Notes: generated from the sequence alone by a model not told the origin. A stretch of DNA of 34,829 nucleotides from an uncultured Lentisphaerota bacterium (GCA_900320225.1 ONRL01000058.1:1-34829), one strand, 5' to 3'. Positions 6,822-15,379 are shown, counted from the first letter of the stretch. Numbers and translations: made by a program.

Positions 6822-9800
6822 TTCCCCACCTCCACTTCAAAGAACGGGATTTTTGATGCAAACGACCGCACGACTCGTGCCGGGAAGCTCTTGGATATCT
6901 CCGTGATTTCCTCGAGAGCATCTATCGGTTTTCCGTCCCTGCACACGTGATACAACGGCTCGCCGGGCATCAGGGACGTCGAAGCGACTCGCGCCCATTT
7001 GCCATTCTGCGGCACGAGCGCCTTCTGCATCTTCAATTGCCCGTCAGATGCCTTGCGTAGAACATACAGCGGATGGTCAACCGTGACAGATTGTGGGATA
7101 TTGGGGATGATTGCATTCGGGTCCTTTTTCTGGAAGGAATTACGCGGATCAAAGAGGAGTTGTCCCGCCGTCTCAACCTTCCATCCGGCGATGTCACGCA
7201 TGGCCTTCCGCGCTGCATGCCATTCCCGATACCGTTTCACCCAGTCCGATGGCATTTTTTCAAGCAGATCAACACAGTCCGAATTTCTTTGCCGAACACG
7301 CAAGTCCCACAAGCAAACCCATGAAAGATCGTCCGGAACACCGTCAACATGAACCGGTTGGGCCAGGTCTTCCGCTTTTTTTGTCCACATTGTGAGCGAA
7401 TCGTCCTGTGGCATCAGCTGTAGCTCATCGTTAAGCCAGCGGAAGTAAATGTCGAGCATCTGTACCCTGCGGTAAGCCGTATACCGTCTTATCGTGAGAG
7501 TATTCCAACTCTCAAACTTTCGCTCATCAACCAAGTAGGCTTTCTTTCCGCTCTGCAATTTGTTCACCGCCTGTAGATGTCCGTCCATCAACTTCAGGAT
7601 TTCATTCTCGAACTGGCCGATTGTCAAGTTCGGCCGCGCGGCTAGATCTACGCATGTCCGTACTTCGTTTATGGAATCCAAGACATATCCCTTCACGTCG
7701 TTTGCCTTCTTTTCAATCTTGTCCGTCATCTTTCCATTGACTAAATCCAGCAATTCGCCGCTAATTTGTATTACCTGCGCATAGCTCGGGCGATTGAATT
7801 CCGGCCGTCCTTTTGAGACCGCAATAAATTTACCCATGCGGTCTCCAGTGTCCATCAACCCGTAAAGCGAATAGAACGAAGGGATCTCTTTCAGACTTAC
7901 GACGTTCTCCTCCAGAAACACCTTGAACTTGTCCGGGGCAATGCCTACCTTCACAGTAGATGCAAATCCCCTTTGAGCGGCGGTCGTACCAGTGAGGACT
8001 TCGCGTGCGGTAGCCACGTCAACGGGATTCGGCGCAAGCCGCTTGATTGCCGAGAAACTGGAATAAAATTCAAGCAACGCCTGCCTTGCCTCGAGAATCT
8101 CAGGTGCCGTCTGCGCGTTTTTCAATTTAACAAGTGCCTCTCGCACGTTCTTCTGCTTCTGCTCTGCATCGGCAAGCTCTTTTTCAACTTCTGTCAACCG
8201 TCCGTCTTGTTCAGGGAGGAGACGTCCGTAATCCGCCCGCCAATCTGCGAGGTCTGCCTTGCAGACGGCAACCACCTTGTCTTGGGATTCCTCGGTGACA
8301 TTATCCACTAGTTGCGTTGCGAGGTTCCGCATCCGTGCCATCAACGGTTCAAACCGTACCATTCCCTTGTCGCGGCGGGCCGCCTCGCCAGTTGCCAGAT
8401 AATCGCTATACGACGCCTTGAGTTTAAGCAACCGTGTCCGATAGTCCGCGTCATCAGCTGTCAAAAGCGATTCGGCTCGTGCGAGTTGCTGCGTCACGGA
8501 GTCATTGACATTTGTCCATTGCGCATCTTGGAAAGCCCCAAGCGAGACGAGGATGTCCGTCAACTCATTCGTCCGCGCCAGGTTCTCCGCGATCATCGTC
8601 TTGAGCTTACCCTCGTACACGTTCACGCGCGGGTCGGCGTGAACCTCGGGCTCGTCTGTTTCCAATCTCCGCAACGCCTCGCCAATCCGGTCTATGGCAT
8701 GCGCCCCATCTGCCAGCTCGGCCAATTTTGCCGCCTCGCCCTCGCACCGCATGCTGAACAGTTTCTGCCTCAGCCACCAGCCGGAGAGCGAAAGCACGGC
8801 AACAAGTGCCAGCAGCGAGCAAACCGCAATCCGCATCATCTTCCGACGCCGTTCCGCTTCCTCGTGCTGGATCACGCATTGCGCATCACGCAGCAAGTCT
8901 TCGGAGGGCTCATGGTCAAGAAACTCAGGCGCCGCCAGCGCCTCACGTATCGCCGCAGTATCCTCACGCTGAATGGCACTGTGCAGCGCCTCGCAACACG
9001 CTTTCCAACGATGTTCCCTTTCTTCCGCCTCCATCTCATCCGCAACACGCCGGCGGCACTCGTCCACCAGTTCCTGCTCATTCTCCGGAACCTGCCAACC
9101 GTTCTCCGTCAGCACGTCAATCGCACGGATCATTGAGAATGCAAGACCTCTGTTCCAGTTCTCGTCACGGCATCTCTGAAGGAGGGTCAAGTTCTCGCGC
9201 CCTTCGGCCTCACGACGACGAGACTCCTTCCCCTCCCAATAATCTTTAATGTCGGCAATCGCGCCCCCAGTCGGCTTCTTACGCCAGTTTGTCTCAAACA
9301 TCTCTCGGGCAATACGATCTTTGGCGTCCTCATCGCCCGTATCTTGCGCGGCTTTGAATTGTTCAGCCAATTCCCTCTGAATCGTGGCTTCGACTTGAAC
9401 CAGATTCGCCTCCCAGTTCTGCGAATGGTCAACCTCCACGAGTCTCCGCAACGCCCGGGCCGCAAGTAAATTGTTGTTCGTCAACGTCGCCTTGCGGTAC
9501 ATCTTCAGAAAAGGTTCAGATACAGCCTTGCTCTCGCTGAGCATCAAGACCTTCTCAAGTAACGAACTGTCAAATGGCGTCGGCTTCTGCCAACCATTTC
9601 TTTCACATAGCGCGTCCCAGTCGGGGAGCCGATTGAAGTCCAGTACGTTTATCTCATCCAAAAGGCGCGGAGGATCCTCCATGAGGCGTACGGCTTCACT
9701 CACTTGCTGGGAGGCCTCGGCATCGTGAACGGCCTCTAGCCGAGCATTGACGGCCTTCACCGCTTCGGAGAATGCATCCGCCAGCCCCGCGCCGTCGCCA

Positions 9801-9859
9801 ATCTGGCCATCGGTCTCGATGACGCGCATGATGCGCGCGATAAGGATTGAAGACTTCAT
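6818..9859 (-). CDS. Unrecognised 1013-aa single-pass membrane protein, helical
   Basis: I do not recognise this protein. It is 1013 residues with one membrane helix at about 343-364 (RIAVCSLLALVAVLSLSGWW), preceded by the basic stretch ERRRKMMR, so residues 1-340 should be cytoplasmic and 365-1013 periplasmic. Both halves look largely alpha-helical and charged; the cytoplasmic half has regular helix pairs (LLAARALRRLVEV, TLLQRCRDENWNRG) that suggest a helical repeat or adaptor. The C-terminal ~120 residues look more beta-rich (PLYVLRKASDG, EPLYHVCRDGKPID). Its start shares one nucleotide with the preceding GAP1 stop and its stop overlaps the protease start as ATGA. It is probably a structural backbone of the complex, by context only. 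Confidence 0.8.
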   Translation of the reverse strand: MKSSILIARIMRVIETDGQIGDGAGLADAFSEAVKAVNARLEAVHDAEASQQVSEAVRLMEDPPRLLDEINVLDFNRLPDWDALCERNGWQKPTPFDSSLLEKVLMLSESKAVSEPFLKMYRKATLTNNNLLAARALRRLVEVDHSQNWEANLVQVEATIQRELAEQFKAAQDTGDEDAKDRIAREMFETNWRKKPTGGAIADIKDYWEGKESRRREAEGRENLTLLQRCRDENWNRGLAFSMIRAIDVLTENGWQVPENEQELVDECRRRVADEMEAEEREHRWKACCEALHSAIQREDTAAIREALAAPEFLDHEPSEDLLRDAQCVIQHEEAERRRKMMRIAVCSLLALVAVLSLSGWWLRQKLFSMRCEGEAAKLAELADGAHAIDRIGEALRRLETDEPEVHADPRVNVYEGKLKTMIAENLARTNELTDILVSLGAFQDAQWTNVNDSVTQQLARAESLLTADDADYRTRLLKLKASYSDYLATGEAARRDKGMVRFEPLMARMRNLATQLVDNVTEESQDKVVAVCKADLADWRADYGRLLPEQDGRLTEVEKELADAEQKQKNVREALVKLKNAQTAPEILEARQALLEFYSSFSAIKRLAPNPVDVATAREVLTGTTAAQRGFASTVKVGIAPDKFKVFLEENVVSLKEIPSFYSLYGLMDTGDRMGKFIAVSKGRPEFNRPSYAQVIQISGELLDLVNGKMTDKIEKKANDVKGYVLDSINEVRTCVDLAARPNLTIGQFENEILKLMDGHLQAVNKLQSGKKAYLVDERKFESWNTLTIRRYTAYRRVQMLDIYFRWLNDELQLMPQDDSLTMWTKKAEDLAQPVHVDGVPDDLSWVCLWDLRVRQRNSDCVDLLEKMPSDWVKRYREWHAARKAMRDIAGWKVETAGQLLFDPRNSFQKKDPNAIIPNIPQSVTVDHPLYVLRKASDGQLKMQKALVPQNGKWARVASTSLMPGEPLYHVCRDGKPIDALEEITEISKSFPARVVRSFASKIPFFEVEVGK

Positions 9860-12159
9860 TATTTGATTCCCTCTACCTTGTTGATGCGGAATATCCTCTT
9901 TTGCAAGTCTACGCGAACATTCTCTTTACTCACGTTACTATCCTCTTTCGGCTTCTGCTCTTGAGATAGTTTCTCAATTATCTCGGTATACTTTTGCAAC
10001 AATTCATCCCAACCCTCGATCTTGTGGTTATTATATTTCAATGAAACCGCAAAAAACGATTTGTACTCCTTTGCCTCTTCCCACAACTTATCTATGGCAT
10101 CCTCTACATCACTCCGCACTTTCCTCTTAGTCTTCAGTTCTTCTTTGTACTTTTCGCTTTCTTTCGCAGACATACCGCCTATCTCGCGGATCCGGTTATC
10201 AGCTTTCCTTCGGTCTTTATCTAGTTGCTCATACTTTTTCTTCCCTTCTTCCGCCTTTTTCTTTTGCTCAGAATACTCGTTACAATGATTCTTAGGCGCA
10301 TTTACAAGTTTCTTCTCCTTACTCCTAGCTTTCTCGTAATAATAGTTCACCAATCTGTCCAACATCAATACATTTCCTTCCACCACCTGAGTCACATCTA
10401 AGTCTCCGTCCGCATTGATCACAAATCGTGGCTTGCCCTTCTTCTTTTCCCAAGTCCCATAAACTAGAGGGTCTTTTCCAAAACATAACTCCGCCAAATC
10501 AATCTTGTTCGTCTTGGCGAACCATGCCTCCGCTTTTCTATAGAGTGGGGTCCAGTCCCAGTATGCCACATTCTCACGAACATCCAACCAAATAATGAGA
10601 TTACCCGACGTGTCTTGAATCCCAGAGGGCGATTGAAAGTTCCATTGTTCTGCCTTAACAGTTGGATTTCTGAAAAGCTTAAATTCCGCCGGTGCATTCG
10701 TCAGTACACCATTCTTGGCATACCAATATGCACGTATAGAGCCATTTGTCATTATCTTTTCTTTCCCCAGAAACTTTGCCTTAATCAAATCCCCGTCGTT
10801 AAGAACCTCAATTCTCTTTACCTTGGTAAATACAACCTCCTTGTCTCGTTCTTCTTTCTCACGTTGATCCTTAGCGCCTGCTTCCTGTTCCTTCAAGGTC
10901 TTTTCTCTCTTATGATCTTTTTCCTCTTGACGACTCTTTCCCTTAGTCCCTTGCGCAGGCTTTCTCGCAGCTTCCTGGCTATCTTTCTTTGCAGCATCAT
11001 CCGCAGTTTGCCTCTTTCGCTTCTCTTCGGTTTTTTGCTTGGCTTCTTGATTTCTCCTCTCCTCGGCTTCCCTTTCTGCTTTAACATGCAGAGCATCAGC
11101 GGCACCACTCTCACGCATCTTTCGCGCCTGCTCAAAATACAGCCATGTGCCAACCCCTATTGCGCCGGCAACCAACACCAAAGCGGCGATCAAGATTCCG
11201 ATAAAGAGGTTTTTTGTTTCATCTTTCTTTGGTGGAATCCAAATTGGTTCCTGGCGTGGTGTTATTTCAACACCATAATCTTGCCTAGGAGAAAGAGGTT
11301 TTGCCAACGTGGTTTGCTTCATCTCCGCTTTCACCCGGTTCACTTCTTCAGCCGGTAACAACGAAGCGTTGTGGACGAAACCCTTCTCGCAATCCACCCA
11401 TGGCTGAGTCGCGGCCGCCGCATCAAAAATTCGGTCACGGTCATAGACGCCGCGTAGATGGCAAACCGTTCCTTGCGGCAGGGCAACGGGATAGGTCGAG
11501 AACGTCACCTTCTGCCTATCGGTAAAGGGAAGCAAGTCAATCAGGTCGGTGAAGAGCGCAAGAATCTTCGTACCGTCAACATCATGCGCCGTTGAGGTCT
11601 TGAAGTAGATCGTGCGCCCGCCACTTGACATGTTCTTCGCCAACTGCCGCGCAAAACCTTTTGCAAGGTTCAGGCCATTCCCCTCGCCGAACATCGCGCG
11701 CCATGCTGGGGCGTCTGCGTGTTTGGATGGCATCTCAAGCCGAAGCCGCCCCGGTGTCAGTTTGTCGGATTCCAGCCACCGCGCCACGCCCGACCATGGC
11801 GCGACAAAACGATTATATTCTTTTTGCAAAACGGACGCACCGCCAATAGCCGGCATCTCTCCTTTGGAGAACACGAGGAGATGCGCAAGGCGATTTGTAC
11901 GTCCGGTGTAGTCGAAGTCGACTGGGGCGACACGTCCCACGACATGTTCGCCCTGCGGCAGGATCACATGAAACCAATTGACGGGGTTCTCCTTGAAGTA
12001 CGTCGCGTCGTGCACACCCGTCCGGTGTTTGTAGGCACAAAACGACTCGAACCGCATTCGCAGGGTATCCGGCGTTCCCTTTGTCAGTGCAACGGTGGCG
12101 AAACCATGGGTTCCAGGAATGAGTCCGTTAGGAAGCGAAGTGTTGACGAGTTCGTACAT
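9859..12159 (-). CDS. GTPase-associated protein 1 (GAP1-N1-type) with membrane helix and coiled coil
   Basis: A 766-aa protein starting at 12159, with GGAGA 6 nt upstream. Residues 1-300 resemble the GAP1 N-terminal domain (type N1) found beside bacterial GTPases: YELVNTSLPNGLIPGTHGFA, TVALTKGTP, NPVNWFHVIL and DYTGRTNRLAHLLVF. A membrane helix lies at about 318-341 (LFIGILIAALVLVAGAIGVG). After it comes a strongly charged coiled coil (about 343-460), a globular stretch including AYWYAKNGVLTNAPAEF, and another K/E-rich helical region. The GTPase gene ends 24 nt upstream, the expected pairing for this family. It probably links the cytoplasmic GTPase to periplasmic parts of the complex. The family call comes from memory of motifs, not a search; base composition is notably AT-richer than the flanking genes. 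Confidence 0.75.
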   Translation of the reverse strand: MYELVNTSLPNGLIPGTHGFATVALTKGTPDTLRMRFESFCAYKHRTGVHDATYFKENPVNWFHVILPQGEHVVGRVAPVDFDYTGRTNRLAHLLVFSKGEMPAIGGASVLQKEYNRFVAPWSGVARWLESDKLTPGRLRLEMPSKHADAPAWRAMFGEGNGLNLAKGFARQLAKNMSSGGRTIYFKTSTAHDVDGTKILALFTDLIDLLPFTDRQKVTFSTYPVALPQGTVCHLRGVYDRDRIFDAAAATQPWVDCEKGFVHNASLLPAEEVNRVKAEMKQTTLAKPLSPRQDYGVEITPRQEPIWIPPKKDETKNLFIGILIAALVLVAGAIGVGTWLYFEQARKMRESGAADALHVKAEREAEERRNQEAKQKTEEKRKRQTADDAAKKDSQEAARKPAQGTKGKSRQEEKDHKREKTLKEQEAGAKDQREKEERDKEVVFTKVKRIEVLNDGDLIKAKFLGKEKIMTNGSIRAYWYAKNGVLTNAPAEFKLFRNPTVKAEQWNFQSPSGIQDTSGNLIIWLDVRENVAYWDWTPLYRKAEAWFAKTNKIDLAELCFGKDPLVYGTWEKKKGKPRFVINADGDLDVTQVVEGNVLMLDRLVNYYYEKARSKEKKLVNAPKNHCNEYSEQKKKAEEGKKKYEQLDKDRRKADNRIREIGGMSAKESEKYKEELKTKRKVRSDVEDAIDKLWEEAKEYKSFFAVSLKYNNHKIEGWDELLQKYTEIIEKLSQEQKPKEDSNVSKENVRVDLQKRIFRINKVEGIK

Positions 12160-12182
12160 AAAGTGTCTCCGTATCAAGCTTG

Positions 12183-13940
12183 TTAGAGCGTTCCGTTGAC
12201 AACTGGGACCAACCCCTTCTTCGCAAGCGTGAAGACGACTGGCAGTTCCGTCCAAATCGGCTTGATGTCACAGGGGCGCACACCCTCGCGCATCGGGTTG
12301 TGTCCGAGCGCGCTGACCGGCACGAACCAGACATCCGAGGCGATGTCGTGCGCCGTTGCCGTCACTTCGGGCACAACCTCGGCAAGCAACGCCTCGGTCT
12401 GACGCGACACCTCGCGCAGGGCTCCGACGTCAAGCGCGTATTTCTGCGGTGTGTCCCCTTTGTAGATGTGCGCGTCAACTGGCAGACGCGCACGGAGCAG
12501 ATCGGCTTTGGACACGCCGAAGATGAGCGGTTTTGAAAGCCGAGTCTCGCTACGGTTGCCGAGGTGCCGCCGAATGCGTGCGGACATTTCAGCCAACAGG
12601 ATGTCCTGTCGTTGCGCGTAGTTGTGCGCCGTGCCCGATCCGCGATCAAGCATTGAGCGGAAACGCGGATCGGCGGAAGGATCGAACATGAAGAAGAGCG
12701 TATCGCTGTTCAGCATGTTCAGCGTGACTGCGGAACCTTGGGTGTCGGCACCGGCCCGGAAGTGTTCGCCGGCGCTATCGTAGACGACGAGGCTCTGCGG
12801 CTGGGAACTACCCGCCATGCGGAGCTGGAAGAAACTGGGCAACGGCAGGAGAACGCTATCGCCATCCAGCATGACGCTCCGACTCACATTCGTCGCCTGG
12901 AGGTCGGTCTTCTCGATCTGCTGGAGAGTCGTATCGTCCTCTTGGAAGAACAACTTCTCCTCGTAAGCATTGATCCAGCGGTTCGCCACGGGATCGAGAT
13001 CCATGAAACTTACGCCGAACAGGCGTCTCAGCGTCTGACGACACTGCCACATGGAGCTTGCAAGGAACACGGACTTGCCCGCGCCTGCTGCCCCGACGAC
13101 TGACATCACCATCTGGGGCGTGTCCAGAAGCGTGCGTGGCAGGGACATGTGACACCGCGGACAGGCGATTTCCGTACACACCCCGCCTTCCGAGTCAATG
13201 GCAAGGCCATTGCCCGTGAACTGAGATGGCAAAAACCGGACCTGCTCCCCCTCTCCCAAAACCGGATCGCCCAGCAACCCCGGGGAGACGGACACCGACA
13301 ATACATCCTCAAGGGCAGATACGGTGCGACAGTACGGGCACATGAAACTTTCGCCAAGTTCGGCCTGAACCTCTTCCGCCGTCTCGGCACGCGCCTGCAC
13401 GGGCGTTTCACCCGGTACACTTACGACCTCACTCCCCTCGTCTTCAAAATCCACGATGTTTTCCATGTTCATCAATTGCTGGGGATTCTGTAATGTACGA
13501 ACCATCGTCTCGCGCCTGAAATAGCCCTTCTCACACCCTTCCACCAACTGTTCTGCCGTCAGGGGTCCGATCTCGTTCCCGTTTACCGTCACCATGTAAA
13601 GTTCAGCCGAATATGTGAGTGCGGCATGAGCCACCTTCTCGGGATCCATCCCCATCACAACAACGATATCATCCATCTTGACTACGTGGATTTGGGAGGG
13701 ATCGAGCCTCTTATCCCTTTGGACAACCTCCCCGTCAAGTTCCGCCGCATTCTCCGCACTGCGGTTCACATAGTAAATGCCCCTCAAGCGTTTCTCAAGC
13801 GCGAACTGCTGGCGTGAAACCGTTGGATCGTCAATGACCACACAGTTAGCCGTTGGCCCCGGAAGGCGCCCGACATAAAACGGGAACTCATCAACCGTTT
13901 CGTTGATGTTCGGCATCAAACATACAATATGCCATGACAT
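12183..13940 (-). CDS. FHA + GYF-like + zinc-ribbon + P-loop GTPase
   Basis: A 585-aa cytoplasmic protein with no membrane helix. Residues 15-98 resemble an FHA phosphothreonine-binding domain (YVGRLPG, DDPTVSRQQF, MDDIVVVMG). Residues 113-160 resemble GYF_2 (YMVTVNGNEIGPLTAEQL). A split zinc ribbon uses C201, C204, C260 and C263. The GTPase domain has Walker A GAAGAGKS at 283-290, DSAG at 388-391 as the switch II motif and SKAD at 476-479 in place of NKxD. This layout fits the bacterial double-GTPase (DO-GTPase2) group that pairs with GAP1. An AGAGGAT Shine-Dalgarno lies upstream of the ATG. FHA suggests that phosphorylation controls the system, though no kinase gene is in the window. It is likely the operon's switch. 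Confidence 0.85.
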   Translation of the reverse strand: MSWHIVCLMPNINETVDEFPFYVGRLPGPTANCVVIDDPTVSRQQFALEKRLRGIYYVNRSAENAAELDGEVVQRDKRLDPSQIHVVKMDDIVVVMGMDPEKVAHAALTYSAELYMVTVNGNEIGPLTAEQLVEGCEKGYFRRETMVRTLQNPQQLMNMENIVDFEDEGSEVVSVPGETPVQARAETAEEVQAELGESFMCPYCRTVSALEDVLSVSVSPGLLGDPVLGEGEQVRFLPSQFTGNGLAIDSEGGVCTEIACPRCHMSLPRTLLDTPQMVMSVVGAAGAGKSVFLASSMWQCRQTLRRLFGVSFMDLDPVANRWINAYEEKLFFQEDDTTLQQIEKTDLQATNVSRSVMLDGDSVLLPLPSFFQLRMAGSSQPQSLVVYDSAGEHFRAGADTQGSAVTLNMLNSDTLFFMFDPSADPRFRSMLDRGSGTAHNYAQRQDILLAEMSARIRRHLGNRSETRLSKPLIFGVSKADLLRARLPVDAHIYKGDTPQKYALDVGALREVSRQTEALLAEVVPEVTATAHDIASDVWFVPVSALGHNPMREGVRPCDIKPIWTELPVVFTLAKKGLVPVVNGTL

Positions 13941-14002
13941 TGTACAATATCCTCTTCTTATTGAGTTTGCGCTTAGCTAGCACCGACAGGCAAAGGATAT
14001 TT

Positions 14003-14992
14003 TTATTGTCCTGGGTAACAGCAAAGACGAAAGCCAAAAAAGTTAAAAAGCCACTGAGATGGATAACAAGAGAACCTTTTAGCAGAACGACAGTCTTGGG
14101 CTTTACTATACCAATCACCGCCACGGAGCACACGACACGGCCCTGAAGAAGCCCCAACAGGATCAAACTCCTTATCTATCGCATAATCCTCATACCAATC
14201 ACGACACCACTCCCATGCGTTTCCATGCATGTCGTAAAGTCCCCATGCATTCGGTTGAAATGAACCGACCTTCGTACTTGCAGAGACATACCCACCGTTA
14301 TCCTCTTTTCTATTTTGGAGATAGCGCCCGAGTTCGGCCAGGCCAGCATCATTAACCAAGTCCTCCAAGTCCTTGCCGTTGTTTAAGGCCGTTGTAGTAC
14401 CTGCGCGGCACGCATATTCCCATTGCGCCTCCGTGGGCAGATCGAGGTTAAGATTCGTGCGCGCACGGATCTTCCCCAAGAAAGAATATGCATCTACCTG
14501 CTCTGAGGAAGGCCAATTCGACCCCGTATCCGCCCCACGGATGTCATTATACGTTATATACTCAACTGGTCTAGTGTCACCTCGATTGTACGAGGGATTC
14601 TCACCCATTACAAGTTTCCACTGCTTCTGAGTGACCTCAAAAACACCCATGTAAAATGATTTAGAAATCGTAACACGATGTAATGTCTCGTCCGCAGCAT
14701 GTCCCGACTCCGACTCTGGACTTCCCATTGTGAACGTCCCCTGAGGAATCAAGCGAAGCCAAAGTTCGGTTGTACGACATGAATCTTTTGAAAGGTCCGG
14801 TCCTTCCCCTGAATAACGAACAGGATAAGTCGTTGCACTAGGCCCCCCAGATAAATCTATTACAAGAAATTGCTCTTTGCCTTCAGTGGAAACTTCTTTC
14901 CTCAATCCCGTCGCATCACCTCGGCACAGGTGTACGCCCATAAGCAACGCAATGGATATCCATTTGATTGCATCCCTCACCCAATTATTCAT
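14003..14992 (-). CDS. Secreted SUMF1/FGE-fold (formylglycine-generating-enzyme-like) protein
   Basis: About 329 residues from the ATG at 14992, with AAGGAAG 8 nt upstream; a GTG at 15001 is the other option. A signal peptide covers about residues 1-25 (DAIKWISIALLMGVHLC). The rest is an FGE-sulfatase/SUMF1 domain: GTFTMGSPESE, FYMGVFEVTQKQW, PVEYITYND, LPTEAQWEYACRAGT, AWGLYDMHGNAWEWCRDWY, RVLRGGDWYS and FFGFRLCC. In true FGE two Cys act in the last third; here the first position appears to be Ser and only the second is Cys, so sulfatase activation is doubtful and ligand binding by this C-type-lectin-like fold is possible. It ends 62 nt before the GTPase gene with no terminator between, so it is probably the first gene of the operon. 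Confidence 0.85.
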   Translation of the reverse strand: MNNWVRDAIKWISIALLMGVHLCRGDATGLRKEVSTEGKEQFLVIDLSGGPSATTYPVRYSGEGPDLSKDSCRTTELWLRLIPQGTFTMGSPESESGHAADETLHRVTISKSFYMGVFEVTQKQWKLVMGENPSYNRGDTRPVEYITYNDIRGADTGSNWPSSEQVDAYSFLGKIRARTNLNLDLPTEAQWEYACRAGTTTALNNGKDLEDLVNDAGLAELGRYLQNRKEDNGGYVSASTKVGSFQPNAWGLYDMHGNAWEWCRDWYEDYAIDKEFDPVGASSGPCRVLRGGDWYSKAQDCRSAKRFSCYPSQWLFNFFGFRLCCYPGQ

Positions 14993-15083
14993 TCTGCACA
15001 CTTCCTTTCATGCCTCCATCGTTATTGAAGAGATACGCTCCATTCGGAGGCGAAATAGAACGGCGCACTCTCGAGATTCCATC

Positions 15084-15201
15084 TTCTCCGAGGCGCCGCT
15101 AAGAGCCTTTGTAGAAACAGAATCGGAAAGTGCGCCGCGTGTTGACACGCGACGCACCACCGTATTTCGCTTCTACTTTAGATTAGCGGTCTTTCGGAGA
15201 A
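15084..15201. repeat. 118-bp imperfect palindrome upstream of the nine-gene operon
   Basis: Nested inverted repeats share one centre near 15143. The innermost arms are GTGCGCCGCGTGT (15130-15142) and ACACGCGACGCAC (15145-15157), 13 bp with one mismatch that pairs as G-U in RNA. Next come GTAGAA (15111-15116) and TTCTAC (15171-15176), then CCGCTAA (15096-15102) and TTAGCGG (15183-15189), and outermost TTCTCCGA (15084-15091) and TCGGAGAA (15194-15201). It could be a folded RNA, a MITE-like element or a recombination site. It lies between the SUMF1 start and the repeat cluster. Confidence 0.7.
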
Positions 15202-15229
15202 AGCTACTTTACGCTGGTTGCGTAACGTC

Positions 15230-15264
15230 TGCCGTTGGCGCACACCCGTGCGCACGGCAGTTTT
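15230..15264. repeat. Strong hairpin with short T run
   Basis: TGCCGT-TG-GCGCAC-ACCC-GTGCGC-ACGGCA at 15230-15259 forms a 12-bp stem with a 2-nt bulge. TTTT at 15261-15264 follows on the plus strand. It looks like an intrinsic terminator for plus-strand transcription, but no plus-strand gene precedes it. Confidence 0.5.
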
Positions 15265-15379
15265 GTGTCGCGCTCCTTCGGCGGCGCGCTCGGCGAGCAC
15301 GCCCAAAGTGGCGACCGGTCCGGCGGTGAATGCCGCCGGTATGTCAAAGATCAGGAGTTTCTCGCAGGGTGGAAGGTGC

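Noticed and set aside
2681-13940. A canonical Zorya defence system
   Set aside because: A MotA-like channel and MotB-like partners are present, but there are no ZorC, ZorD (helicase) or ZorE genes, and the partner genes (GTPase, GAP1, protease) differ.
14003-14992. A true sulfatase-activating enzyme (FGE)
   Set aside because: The fold matches, but one of the two catalytic cysteines appears to be missing and no sulfatase is in the window.
15084-15201. Integron attC site
   Set aside because: The nested palindrome has the right size, but the outer arms lack the RYYYAAC and GTTRRRY core boxes, and no integrase gene or cassette array is seen.
1189-15221. TACGCTGGTTGC at 1189-1200 and again at 15210-15221, bracketing the operon like attachment sites
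   Set aside because: A 12-bp match is expected many times by chance in a window this long, the flanks differ, and there is no integrase. It is worth remembering only if a relative shows an empty site.
15230-15264. Intrinsic terminator
   Set aside because: The hairpin plus TTTT looks right for the plus strand, but no plus-strand gene ends nearby; it is listed as a repeat instead.
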